Source: Carnegiea gigantea
Taxonomy: Eukaryota; Streptophyta; Magnoliopsida; Caryophyllales; Cactaceae
Assembly: GCA_029747015.1 (NCBI GenBank)
Contig: JAKOGI010000007.1
Location: 2,190,001 to 2,254,000, forward strand
Direction: 5' to 3'
DNA length: 64,000 nt
Shown here: positions 25,129-36,392 of the stretch, in pieces
Numbering within the stretch: position 1 is the first letter of the stretch
Layout: each line of letters starts with the position of its first letter
Program-made: the position numbers and the translations under genes
Notes under the pieces: generated by a model
What the model was told of the DNA's origin: nothing
Seen by the model: only the letters and a program-made list of their open reading frames with translations
The model's database searches: none

Positions 25129-26814
25129 AGTTTCACAAACTCATATATAGCCTGATCCTGTCTCCTCCTGGTTGCCTAAATGTAGCTTCGATTTTCAAAT
25201 CATCATACTCTTCAACAAGATCAGCAAGAATCTTGCTGGAGAAACTTTTCAGGCAACTTGGACTTCATAATATCCTTTCATGATAGGCTAGCATGCCTGC
25301 ATTCTTCATGAGCTCTAGTGACATGATTGGACTTAATTTGTGTAGTACTTATCAGACTAATGCTAGAAATACCTTATCTTGTTACGGACAATGCCTTATA
25401 TCTTGTTAATTGGATTGTTGCTACTTGCTAATTATCTTTTTCTTTTTCTTTTATATATGAACGGGATTCACATTGGCATATGCCAAGATGTTGCTACTGT
25501 TAGCTATTTTTCAAAATTGTTATTCCCTTATGTCACATGCCTGCGAGTTTGAACTCTGACTTACGTATTGTTCGTGTACGACAATAGAATGTATGAATTA
25601 AGAGCCGCAAAAGGAATTAATGTTTTTGTTTTACAACCGTTGGTAGTGGCAAGAAATCATCACTAGTTTCACCAATCATGTAATTTGCTTATTGAAGCAA
25701 ATGACCTCTTCGTTTTTTTTTTTTTTGGTTTTTTAAAAAGGTCATATATATATATCAAAAGGATTCCAATTGGGTGATATTCACATGATTAATGATTTGA
25801 TGACCGCTCCAAGGGATTAATTAGAGTTAGATTTCAAAAGGATTTTGTTCATATGGGAAATTGCACAAGACATTCAAGTAGTCTTCATCAGCATTGCTAT
25901 GATTGCATCCTTTGAAAATGAGCTGAAGTATGATGGAATGCAACGAAATAAATATCTTTCTTTGTCACCATTAATTCATGATATATATTTTGCTGCCTGT
26001 TAATTGTCATCAATGTTGTCATGAGTGTGGCTAGCTTGCGCCAATAAGATGGATACTTGAATACTGACTTGGCCACAATGTGGATTCTTCGGGTCCGAAT
26101 TTGGAGTATCTAGGCGTATTGTGTGCCAATAAGAATTTAGAGCTAGAAAAGTCTGACTTGACACGATAATCCTATCCAAATCGAACTTGAAGTTATTGAG
26201 AGAAATCCAAACCCGACACAAACTAAACCTATTTCGACCTGAAGATAACACGATTTGACCGTTTAGCTTAAAAACATATTATTTTTCAATTTTCTGTAGA
26301 TCTAAATTATTTTTGTAAGATTGACACAAAATTGATCCGTTTATTAAATGAGTCAATCCGAATCGACCCGTTACCAAACTCTAAATAAGATGAATAGCTC
26401 ATGTCAAATATGTTCGGCTTTATTGGCACCGAGGATACCTGATCAAATTTGTAGCTTGTAAAAATAGTTTAATTATGATGGTAAGAAATTTCACATGGAC
26501 ATTAAGATTTACATTCACCGCAGTGAATTGATCGATGGCAAATACATCCACATTCCACACATAAATTATAGGCCGTTTAAAATTGCCATTTCCACAAGAG
26601 AAAATGTAGTTGTCCTGAACTTTGTGCGAAATTGGCTTCGTTTGTCTTTTTTTATGCCACCATGCTAGCTTTGTGTCATCAATCATTTCAGTCTGTTTGC
26701 TTATTTTACCAGTTGTATTATTTTTTTTTTCCTTTTCATGTAGGATTAGCACATAATTTTGATTACTATGTGTCTTTTGGTTTTTATAATCGAACTAACT
26801 ATCGTCTGTATGGT

Positions 26815-26905
26815 TATACGAGATAGAGCTCTCACCTGTACAAGCATAGCTATACGAGATAGAGCTCTCACTTGTACAAGCATAGCTATACGAGGTAGAG
26901 CTCTC
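26815..26905 (+). repeat. 36-bp tandem repeat, about 2.5 units
   Basis: Units start at 26815, 26851 and 26887 with TATACGAGATAGAGCTCTCA and continue CTTGTACAAGCATAGC. The first two are nearly identical; the third is cut after AGAGCTCTC. GAGCTC is itself palindromic. Confidence 0.85.
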
Positions 26906-27148
26906 TTAAAACAAGTCTTTTGCCATTTATATCACTTAAATTCTTTATTTTAAGGGAAATAAATATCTAATATTAATTACCACTTCAACCAATGGATGGA
27001 GTACTATATACCATGTTCTCAACATTTGCAAAAATTGACTAAATAAGAAATATAAAAAAAAAGAGAAAATAATCAAATGGAGTAAAAGACAATCCTCTTT
27101 TCATTATTATTCCATCATAAATTTGTAGGCAATATGAGCAATATTACA

Positions 27149-27402
27149 GGTATGTTCTTTTCGTAGGTAAATTGAGGTGGGTAAAAGGGTTAAGCAGATT
27201 GAGAGAGGTTAAAATAGGTTGAGATGGATTGAAGTAGGTTGAAGTGGGTTGAACTTTTTTATGTGATAAATTAAACTTGGTTGAAATAGTGAAAGTGGGT
27301 TGAAGTGGATTCAAATAGGTTGAAGTTAGTTGAGATAGGTTAAAATGGTTTGAAGTGGGTTGATGTTGATATTTTAGAATTGACCCACGAAAAGAACAGG
27401 GC
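27149..27402. mobile_element. MITE D (GGGCCTGTTC family)
   Basis: Left end GGTATGTTCTTTTCGTAGG; right end, complemented, GCCCTGTTCTTTTCGTGGG. The interior is a run of GGTTGAAGTG/GGTTGAGATG words. It lies about 220 bp downstream of the TLP1 stop codon. Confidence 0.75.
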
Positions 27403-27626
27403 ATATCAAAAGGTGGCAAAACTTGGATCGCTTGAGTGAAAATCAAATCGAAAAGGAAAAAAATGAAAAACCCCTTTACAAGATAGAACCTAAATAATTT
27501 AATTACGTCCAACATCTATGGGAATTAAAAAGAAAAACTACCGTGTTAAAAGTGATAATATTTAATTCGGCCAATATTAATTTCTCTAGGGTTCTTGTGA
27601 ATCCCTGAAATCAAGAGCCGGCGAGC

Positions 27627-28990
27627 TCATTCTCTCTCTTGATCCAATGCTACTGCAACTTGAAAAGAGAGGTGATAAGTGATAACCAATAGCAACAACA
27701 ATGACCCGAATTGCAACCCGAATGAAGGGTGTCTTGTGTTTGAGTAGTTTCCGGTCGCCATATTGGCTAACCATGACCCATCTGCCAATACTACTCCTCT
27801 TGACCCAGGCCCGGAACTTGAACCGGTTTTGGCTCCGGACCCCATTGTTGCCCCAGCTCCTGTACTCCCTGGCGAATCTACTGATGATTTTTGACTGCGA
27901 AAAACCCAAAGAAAGAATGTCAATTTTTAAATTCTTTTTTAGATATTATTTATGACGGAATTTTAAATTCAAATATCTGCTGATACCAACTCCGAGGGCT
28001 TTACTAGTTGAGACGACTGACCTCGGAGAAGAAGGGCAGAAGGTGATCGTGTAATCGGCGCCGGCGCAAGTGAAGGTGCTGCTCGCGTCATCATACGCAT
28101 AGCTATACGCCTTCGGACACGCGCTCTTGAAGAGCTCCGAGTATGCAGTCGGCTTACACGTGTCAGGTGTAGCATACGCGCCACTACAACAGTACTCAGA
28201 ACTCCCAAATGCCTCACACGCGCTCCTACACGCGCCGCCACCCGCCGCCTGAAGTTCCGGCGGACATCTCTGATTAAGGTCCGCCAAACACCCCGTTGTT
28301 GCGCACCCACCGGATCCCCCGCTCGCCTCCACGATCATCGGCAAATTGTACCCGTCCACCAAGCTGACGTCGTAAAAGTCCAGGCCGCCGCTCCCGTTGA
28401 GTGTGAACTCCGCCAGGGTGGCAGGCGGCGCCGCCCCACTTCCTCCACACTCGACCCGGCCCGACCCGCAGTCGCCGCTGGCGCAGGAGCCCTGGCCAGA
28501 CCCATCGAAGCTGCAGCCCGTCCGACCCCAGAACCGGCCCGACCAGCCGGCCGGAGCCTGAAATGTTCGGGTGCCGCCTTGCGGCAGCTCGAACCCGGTG
28601 CTCTCTAGTGGCGCACTGTTGGCACCGGACAGTATTCCCGGCCACACTGTATAATCGCACTTGTTCACGAATGTAAATGTGGTCGCCCTTACATCTGTAT
28701 GAAAACATAGCATGCTCATTTAGACATGGATTTCTAATGTATACATTCAGGAAAAAAAAAAAAAAAAAAAAAGAACAATGGGCTATTGGGTTGGCTAGTG
28801 ACTAACATTGAGACTTTAATATGTTGACTTTTAGTTCTGATTTTCTTTGTTGTCCGTTGATTTCATATCCCATTTAAATTTAAAAAATATATAAATGAAA
28901 ACTTAGGTGCCACATACCTTTAACTGTAAGAGAAGATAGAGCAGCTACAAGTAGTAATATCGTTGTATACTGTAACCTGAGTAAATCCAT
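27627..28990 (-). CDS. Thaumatin-like protein with GPI-anchor-like tail (TLP1)
   Basis: Three exons: 28990-28918, 28694-28022 and 27894-27627, GT-AG introns, 337 residues. Residues 1-24 form a signal peptide (MDLLRLQYTTILLLVAAL). The thaumatin domain follows, starting ATTFTFVNKCDYTVWPGILS. It has all 16 cysteines, the family signature region CASGDCGSGRVEC, an acidic cleft (AEFTL...DFYDVSLVDGYN) and CCSGAYATPDTCKPT. After the last cysteine (ITFCPSSP) comes a Ser/Gly-rich linker and, near the C-terminus, the hydrophobic run FGSLLLLLVITYHLSF. This is the organisation of membrane-anchored TLPs, and anchoring by GPI is an inference. PR-5/TLP family members act at the cell surface, some against fungal glucans; the substrate here is unknown. 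Confidence 0.93.
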
Positions 28991-29212
28991 TGTGATCAAA
29001 ACGAGCAGTCTCCACTTAATCGTCAGAGTCAACTAACAAATCAAATATGAACTTTGAAAGATCGAAAATGATAATCGTAAGGAAGATATGGGAACAGTTA
29101 GATTAGTAGAAATGATCCTCCTAATCAGAGGAGATGAGAAATGAAAAAAGAACTTGCATGGAGAGTAGAATAAGAGGGAAGTTTTAATTGGCCTAGGTTG
29201 GGTTGTACTTGG

Positions 29213-29220
29213 TATATATA
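29213..29220 (-). promoter_or_regulatory. Probable TATA box of TLP1
   Basis: The minus strand reads CTCTATATATACC about 225 bp upstream of the TLP1 ATG. It implies a 5' UTR of roughly 190 nt if used. Confidence 0.45.
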
Positions 29221-30603
29221 GAGGTGAGGACGCCGCAACAGTGGATGAACACCACATCACTTGATTCGTCTGACTTGCTCATGTGGGTCCTCACCGTCCA
29301 ATGGGCCATCGATTTTTTTTTTTAGCTCATTCCTTTTTGGGGGCTATAAAATTAAGAAGATAATTTAATAAGAGATGTGAGTTCCTACTAATAGATTTTT
29401 TTTTGGGGGGGGGGTCTTTGGGGACAGCATACGAATAATAAAGTTCTGATTTAGATTTGAGATTTAATTTAATTGAGTCACAAGTTTGTTTAGAGGTTGT
29501 TGGTAAGGGAGAAACCAGTGGCTTTGGGAACAGCACACTAATTATTCAAGGCTCATGTAAGTGAGATTTCATTTAAAATTGATTGAAAATAATAACAATT
29601 GTGTGACTCTTATACATTATGGTAATTAGATCTTACCTTATTTACATAATATGAGACTTTAATACTCATGCGTATGTAATACATATTCAAGTATATATTC
29701 AACATTTACTAATAATAATAACGATAACAACTCTTATTGTAGACCTCGCCTTCGTCTTCTCCTTTGCGTTAGCAGTGATGCAATGCTTGACAACATAATT
29801 TCTTATTCTCTCTTTGATCTCAATCAAGCATCGAGCTGAGCCAGATTACTTTATACCATCATCGTCTTCGATGTCACACCTGCATCGAGCAATTGTATAT
29901 ATAGTCTAACCATCGGTAAAGAAAATTTATCTTGGCCCGGAGCCTGGCCAAGTCGTGCCACTTGCATTTAGGGGCTTAGGCCATAGTCCCATCAACTAAG
30001 ACAATTTAGGGCACAAGTACGATATAAATTGTGTAATAGTTTTATTAATCCGACGTATAATATATGGTAATTATAACTTTTATATTTTAAAATTTATCGT
30101 GCATGTTTTCAAGGCCTTTCTTCTCACCAGAAAAATAACCTTTTTTCTTTGCATTGTTGAATCTATAAACTTGAATCTATATCTATAATTTGTAATATAA
30201 GTGTTGGAACTTGGAATCACGAACTCTTTGGGGTTTTTTTTACCTTTTTATTTCTTTTATTTGAGTATTATTTGTCTCTTTTTTGGGGGGGGGGGGGGGT
30301 GTGCATGGGGGTCGGCCGTTAATTTCGCCTGACAGCAACAAAATCTCGCATGCTTCGACTTCTACCACACGTCACATGCTTTCCTAGCTGGATGGCTTTT
30401 ATTTCCACATGATCTTTATTGGGCCTCACGTGCCATGTATTATTAGGACGGGAATCACCTAAGCCACTATTCTGTATACGTGAATGAAGCTCAGAAGATA
30501 ACCATTATTGGATTTTATCTCATTTAGAAAGGGCGATTAGGATTTGTATACTGTAGGTATATCTTATAAGTGATAATCTCGTATGTAATATACACTGAAT
30601 ACG
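29221..30603. other. Intergenic upstream of TLP1; nothing recognised
   Basis: AT-rich sequence with homopolymer runs (a T/G run at 29393-29413 and a 14-15 base G run near 30286-30299). No gene or complete element was identified. Confidence 0.5.
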
Positions 30604-32017
30604 TGTTGCAGAAAAAGTTTTAATATTTATAAACCCCAAGTGCAAGGTGTATCGTTGAGTACTTGGGGTGTCGTCCGCAGAGAATTGTGTTTTCAACTAC
30701 CAGAGTTCACTAGAGCGTCTCAATCTATGCGAGATCAAAGGGTGAAAGAGAAAAGACTAAACTACGCTACAAGCACAGAAACAAACGACTTGGAGTTGTG
30801 ATTTTACCAATGGATAAACTAACTAACCAAGATGAGTCCTAACCTACCCAAACCACGCTACGAACAAGAGATGGTCGGTGGCACCATCAAAGACCACTCA
30901 AGCCCTCTCTCAAGGGTCATGAGCTAGTCTAGTTAGTCTAACCGCCTATTCTCATAGGGTTAGCCCAACTAGACCACAAAACTAGCAACCCCAGACCTAG
31001 CTCGATTCGGATACTATTCTCATGTCCCGAACTCAACCATTCTCTCTCCCACACTAGCAAATTGACCTCACCTCTCAGCATAAGTCAATCGCCCAAAAAT
31101 ATGGATAAAAACCCTCTCAGGCATTTCATCGAACACTTGGCAGGCGTGAAGGAAAACTCTAGGTTCTAAGCATGGATTGAGTATGGTTAGGCCAAATACA
31201 AGATTAATTAGCCATCAAGAGGCTAATCACAACCCAAGCCAACACAATCTACCAACAAAACATCAAGAACACATCAAAACCTAAACTAACCAACAAGAAC
31301 AAGAACATGAAGAACAAAGCAAAGGAAATGAATTAAAACGAATCTAAACAAGTAAATAACATAAATTAACAACGAAAACTAAACATACAAACTAAACAAA
31401 GTAAATACAAGAATTAAAACAACAAAACACAAACAAGAACAACAATGGAATAAATAGAGAAAGGGGGAAAAAACGTAGTCTTGAATTGATGAAGGAACTT
31501 GAAATCCAAATGTTGAATCCAGTGTTACAATCTTCAATCCTAAACTAATTTCCCTTATTAACTAAAATCTACCCTAAACTAACCTAGAAAATCGCCAGAG
31601 CGAAAGCCCCAAACGACAAAACGAACGAACCCCCCAAACAGACGCCCGAAATGGGTTATATCGCGAAACCCAGGCCCGACGCACGGCCGTGCCGGGAAGC
31701 ACGGCCGGCCGTGCGCCACCACGCACGGTCAGAACGCACGGCCGTGCGTCTGGCCGTGCGTGGCTTCGGCCACCGTTGCACGGCCGTGCCGACCTGCAGG
31801 TCGGCCGTGCACCGTCCTTCGCTGCTGCTTCTCGCCTGTTTTCGCTGATTTTCATCGTTTTGTCCCATCTTCGTCCCTTTCTGCAGCGTTTGTTTGATTT
31901 GGAGTTATTTCCTACAATACACAAATAAAACAAGGTAAAATCCTAAAGAATTAAGTTATTATACGAGTAAAAGGTGGGTGAAGAAGCACGTAAAATGGGT
32001 AAATTTACCGTTCAACA
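30604..32017 (-). mobile_element. 3' LTR of gag-only LTR retrotransposon
   Basis: It matches 34967-36387 over its full length at about 98% by eye in the first 290 bp. Termini are TGTTGCAG and TTCAACA. On the minus strand the purine tract AGGTGTGGGGGT lies immediately upstream of TGTTGAACGG, so this is the 3' LTR. The left flank ATACG (30599-30603) is the target duplication. Confidence 0.95.
31681..31810. repeat. Cluster of GCACGGCCGTGC palindromes in the left LTR
   Basis: The 12-bp perfect palindrome GCACGGCCGTGC occurs at 31681, 31736 and 31778. A 16-bp version GCACGGCCGGCCGTGC is at 31699, and GACCTGCAGGTC at 31791. This is GC-rich sequence in an otherwise AT-rich LTR. Confidence 0.9.
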
Positions 32018-33436
32018 CACCCCCACACCTATCTTTTGCTCGTCCTCGAGCAAAATAAAAGAAAAACTAAAGTAAACAACTAACTCACTTTCGTAGGAAT
32101 CACGGTTGCATTTAGCGTATGCAACAAGCCCTTTAAACCCCTTGGTTACCCCAAGTGGACGAGTAAGGTCTCGTGAGGGTTTGCAGAAGATATACCCACA
32201 AAATCTCAAAAAGGAAAAACAAAGAAAAGAGAAACAAAAATCGAAAAATAAAAATGGCAAAACACAATATATACAATAGGGTGAACTGTACACGTTCGGA
32301 TCAACCAAAACCACCTAGTAGCTTAAATATCAGTCTGTACACAAGCATTATATGCATTTCAGGACACATCATCCCAAAGAATGGCATCCAGACATCAACT
32401 TTTCACCCCACGCCGTATGAAAATAATGAATCCATCCTGGTGCCTGTGTGCAAGTGTATCATCATCTTAACACTAAGCCTACCAAAATCAAACTCAATCC
32501 CACGCAATTGACACAAGCTACCTTTTTGAATGGCTAGCATGGAAAGCAGGCTTCCCCAGTAGCAGTATTGCCTCAAAGGGTAACACCCAGTAGTGCATGC
32601 CTCAAAGGGGTACTTGTCATTTCCAACTCTTTTCTTCCCCACTTGTTTTTCTTTTCCATTATTTTTTTTTCATTACAAACTCATGCCACGCCTCAAAGGG
32701 ATACACCCAGTAGCACTTGAATTTGTTTGTTTTTGGTTTTGTTTTGGAAAATGGGGGTGCCAGCACATATAAAGGGAGTTGTGCAGTAGACAGTGGGAGG
32801 GTCGATCGTGAAAGACTAAGAATTCAGGATGATGACAATACATGAATTCAGGACTGGATTACAAAATTACGATAGACTGTTGGGGTTAGAACTGAGGTCT
32901 AAAACGACAGACTGGGGATGAACATCTATCATGCACATTATACTTATATACGAGCTAATAGTCAAGGTATCAGGGATCAAGGCTGATCAAAATAGTACAA
33001 AACTCCCTTAAATGCAAAAAGAAAAGAAAAATTTACACAAAAATGAAAAATTTTCACAAAAATAAGAAGAAAAATGGGAGATGACCCCACCCCCACACCT
33101 AAATCTCACAATGTCCTCATTGGGAGCCGTGAGTCATCACCAACACACAAAAATAAAGAAAACAAAATCAAGCACAAGAAAAACAAAAGACGACAAAAAA
33201 AATATATATACAAGCTAACACACTCTCCCAAAAACACAATCTCACCCAAAACAACAACACGATCACACATATATACAAATTGACACCACCAAAAACAAAT
33301 ATGGACCAATCCAACAACACCACCAATCACAACACAATAAAAATCCACAAAAACACAAAAAATGGTGATCATAGCCAACAACGGCTCAACAACATCCAAA
33401 TTTCACCATCAGATGATCACCAACAAAAACACAATC
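32018..33436. other. Noncoding interior of the gag-only element
   Basis: It lies between the Gag remnant and the polypurine tract. It contains CCTCAAAGGGxxACACCCAGTAG-like short repeats (32570-32720) and A-rich sequence, and no protein domain. Confidence 0.6.
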
Positions 33437-34854
33437 CTAATATTCACAACTAAACAAAAACAAAAAGAAAGAAAAGAAAAATAAAAAGAAGGGGGGAGAG
33501 AGAGTGAGAACGAGTATACCAGGTCGGGTACTGAATGTACCCGAACTATTCCATGACGACTTAAGGAGCATCAGCCACTCCTTGCCGCTCAAGATGCGAG
33601 TCGTCAGCTCGGATGCAGTCAAAGCTCTCAGGAGCTTATCATGCATAGCTGCATGTAGCTCGAAATGGTGTGAGTAAGGGAACACTGGTAAAGATGGAGC
33701 AAACAAAGTTAGTGCCCTCTTAAACTCACCAAATACCTGTGAGAAATCAGCAGAAAAATCAAATGCAATAGTCAACACGATTTCTCCAGGCATGCCCTCT
33801 AGGTACGGACGAGAAGGATCAAGGAGGGGGTCATACCCTCTAAAAGTACCTAGAGACTTACGGCAGGCAGCCTCATTCCCCTCAAGTATCACAAGAGGAT
33901 CGATAAGCGACAAATCACAACACTTAGGGGAATGGGAGGGTGGTGAACATGAATAGGAAGCATGGGATGTATCAAGAGAGATGGGGGATATATTATCAAC
34001 AAAATCAGGACTAGTTAGCCCTGCAACCACAACATCCATGCATGAAGTCCCTGTGGGAGTCCCATAAAAAGTATGCACCTCAATAGAAACATTATCGGAC
34101 TCAGACCAAGTATCATCCTCCTCAACACTAGCGCTAACGCCAAAGGTCTCACCTACCTCGAACTCCGTCGACTGAGCTAAAGGGGAAGGTGTATCAGGAA
34201 AGGTCATGATAAGCGCAATGTTGTCCCAAAGGGTATTAGGAAAGGATGAAGCAACAGTGAGTGAAGTGGTCAAGGGAGGGTCAAGTACGTCCTCAAGTCC
34301 GGATTGTAGAGGAGGAAAAGACGCACCATCATCACACAGATTGACATCAAGTCTAGGAGCACTAGAACTAGGGTCAGTCTCGGGTGATAGGTCATACTCC
34401 CGCATTTTATTAACAAACTCAGCAACTCAACTTGTTGCCTATTCATTGTCTCTATCATATTGCTAAGTCTAGCAAAGCCTTCATTAGAAATATGATAGGG
34501 ACAAGAAGTACTGGCGTGGTCAGAACAATGGCAAATTTCGCACACAGGAGGGGCATAATTAGGGATGCAAGGGGGTGGGGTACAAGAATCAGAACAACTA
34601 GTTTCAAATTCATAAGTATCCCAAGCCAACCACTCAAGTAATTCCCAAGCTTCATCAACATTTCGAGCATAGAAATCCCAATGCTCCAAAAGAGTACGGG
34701 TCTCACAATTCACACCCTCATCAACAACATGCAATATTTCTCATTTCCCATATAAACATCCATAAGAAGCACATTGAGCAAGATAAGCATGTAAACGATC
34801 CCAATAACGGTAAAATAGTTCTTGCTCACATTGGGGAAAACGGAAAATTGCCAT
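33437..34854 (-). pseudogene. Gag-like coding remnant of the LTR element
   Basis: A frame beginning at the ATG at 34854 (MAIFRFPQCEQELFYRYWDR) runs to about 34380 with one in-frame TGA near residue 39. It contains a CCHC zinc knuckle, CEICHCSDHASTSC (C-x2-C-x4-H-x4-C), typical of retroelement Gag. A second, overlapping frame (34405-33437, 322 codons, MREYDLSPETDPSS...) continues in another register. It is acidic and Ser/Thr-rich with no known domain, and ends in a Phe-rich tail read from a polypyrimidine tract. I treat both as one decayed gene. Confidence 0.65.
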
Positions 34855-34966
34855 TGGAATTTTTTTTTTTGAATTTTTTTTTTTCGAAATAAAAGCCTAG
34901 TCTCGAATGCCTAAGTAAACTCTAATATTGGAAAGCGCCAATTCCCCGGCAACGGCGCCAAAAATT

Positions 34967-36387
34967 TGTTGCAGAAAAAGTTTTAATATTTATAAACCCC
35001 AAGTGCAAGGTGTATCGTTGAGTACTTGGGGTGTCGTCCGCAGGGAATTGTGTTTTCAACTACCAGAGTTCACTAGAGCGTCTCAATCTAGGCGAGATCA
35101 AAGGGTGAAAGAGAAAAGACTAAACTACGCTACAAACACAGAAACAAACGACTTGGAGTTGTGATTTTACCAATGGATGAACCAACTAACCAAGATGAGT
35201 CCTAACCTACCCAAACCACGCTACGAACAAGAGATGGTCGGTTGCACCATCAAAGACCACTCAAGCCCTCTCTCAAGGGTCATGAGCTAGTCTAGTTAGT
35301 CTAACTGCCTATTCTCATGGGGTTAGCCCAACTAGACCACAAAACTAGCAACCCCGGACCTAACTCGATTCGGATACTATTCTCATGTCCCGAACTCAGC
35401 CATTCCCTCTTCCACACTAGCAAATTGACCTCACCTCTCAGCATAAGTCAATCGCCCAAAAATATGGATGAAAACCCTCTCAGGCATTTCATCGAACACT
35501 TGGCGGGCGTGAAGGAAAACTCTAGGTTCTAAGCATAGATTGAGTATGGTTAGGCCAAATACAAGACTAATTAGCCATCAAGAGGCTAATCACAACCCAA
35601 GCCAACACAATCTACCAACAAAACATCAAGAACACATCAAAACCTAAACTAACCAACAAGAACAAGAACATGAAGAACAAAGCAAAGGAAATGAATTAAA
35701 ACGAATCTAAACAAGTAAATAACATAAATTAACAACGAAAACTAAACATACAAACTAAACAAAGTAAATACAAGAATTAAAACAACAAAACACAAACAAG
35801 AACAACAATGAAATAAATAGAGAAAGGGGGAGAAAACGTAGTCTTGAATTGATGAAGGAACTTGAAATCCAAAGGTTGAATCCAGTGTTACAATCTTCAA
35901 TCCTAAACTAATCTCCCTTATTAACTAAAATCTACCCTAAACTAACCTAGAAAATCGCCAGAGCGAAAGCCCCAAACGACAAAAACGAACGAACCCCCCA
36001 AAACAGACGCCCAAAATCGGGTTATATCGCGAAACTCAGGCCCGACGCACGGCCGTGCCGGGACGCACGGCCGTGCGGCCGTGCGCCACCATGCACGGTC
36101 AGAACGCACGGCCGTGCATCTGGCCGTGCGTGGCTTCGGCCACCGGTGCACGGCCGTGCCGACCTGCAGGTCGGCCGTGCACCGTCCTTCGCTGCTGCTT
36201 CTCGCCTGTTTTCGCTGATTTTCATCGTTTTGTCCCATCTTCGTCCCTTTCTGCAGCGTTTGTTTGATTTGGAGTTATTTCCTACAAGACACAAATAAAA
36301 CAAGGTAAAGTCCTAAAGAATTAAGTTATTATACGAGTAAAAGGTGGGTGAAGAAGCACGTAAAATGGGTAAATTTACCGTTCAACA
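34967..36387 (-). mobile_element. 5' LTR of gag-only LTR retrotransposon
   Basis: It is adjacent to the PBS (34942-34961) and starts TGTTGCAG. The GC palindromes recur as four exact GCACGGCCGTGC copies at 36047, 36065, 36106 and 36148. The right flank is ATACG. Transcription should start in this copy, on the minus strand. Confidence 0.95.
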
Positions 36388-36392
36388 ATACG

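Larger units (their letters stand above)
23652..27148. other. Intergenic between RPN10 and TLP1; repeats only
   Basis: No complete gene was seen. It contains a SINE-like scrap (24236-24299), C- and G-homopolymer tracts (24670-24755), an Au-like SINE tail (25030-25128), an orphan open stretch on the minus strand (25139-25258) and a 36-bp tandem repeat (26815-26905). The rest is AT-rich sequence without features. Confidence 0.6.
30604..36387 (-). mobile_element. Complete nonautonomous Ty3/gypsy-type (Tat/Ogre-like PBS) retrotransposon
   Basis: LTRs of 1414 and 1421 bp enclose a 2949-bp interior, and a perfect 5-bp duplication ATACG flanks the element (30599-30603, 36388-36392). The PBS beside the right LTR reads, on the minus strand, TGGCGCCGTTGCCGGGGA, the tRNA-Arg type known from Tat/Ogre elements. 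The only coding remnant is Gag-like; no protease, reverse transcriptase, RNase H or integrase is present. It is therefore a Gag-only parasite, comparable with TR-GAG elements, and the near-identical LTRs point to recent insertion. Confidence 0.9.

Noticed and set aside
26815..26905. CRISPR-like array
   Set aside because: Units are adjacent without spacers, only 2.5 copies, in a plant genome; a plain tandem repeat.
31574..31933. Open frames on both strands in each LTR (also 36022-36303)
   Set aside because: They arise from the GC-rich palindromes and are open in several frames at once. No start context or domain; LTR sequence.
33106..33399. 97-codon Cys/Val/Phe-rich frame
   Set aside because: Read through A-rich noncoding interior of the LTR element in the complementary strand; composition only.
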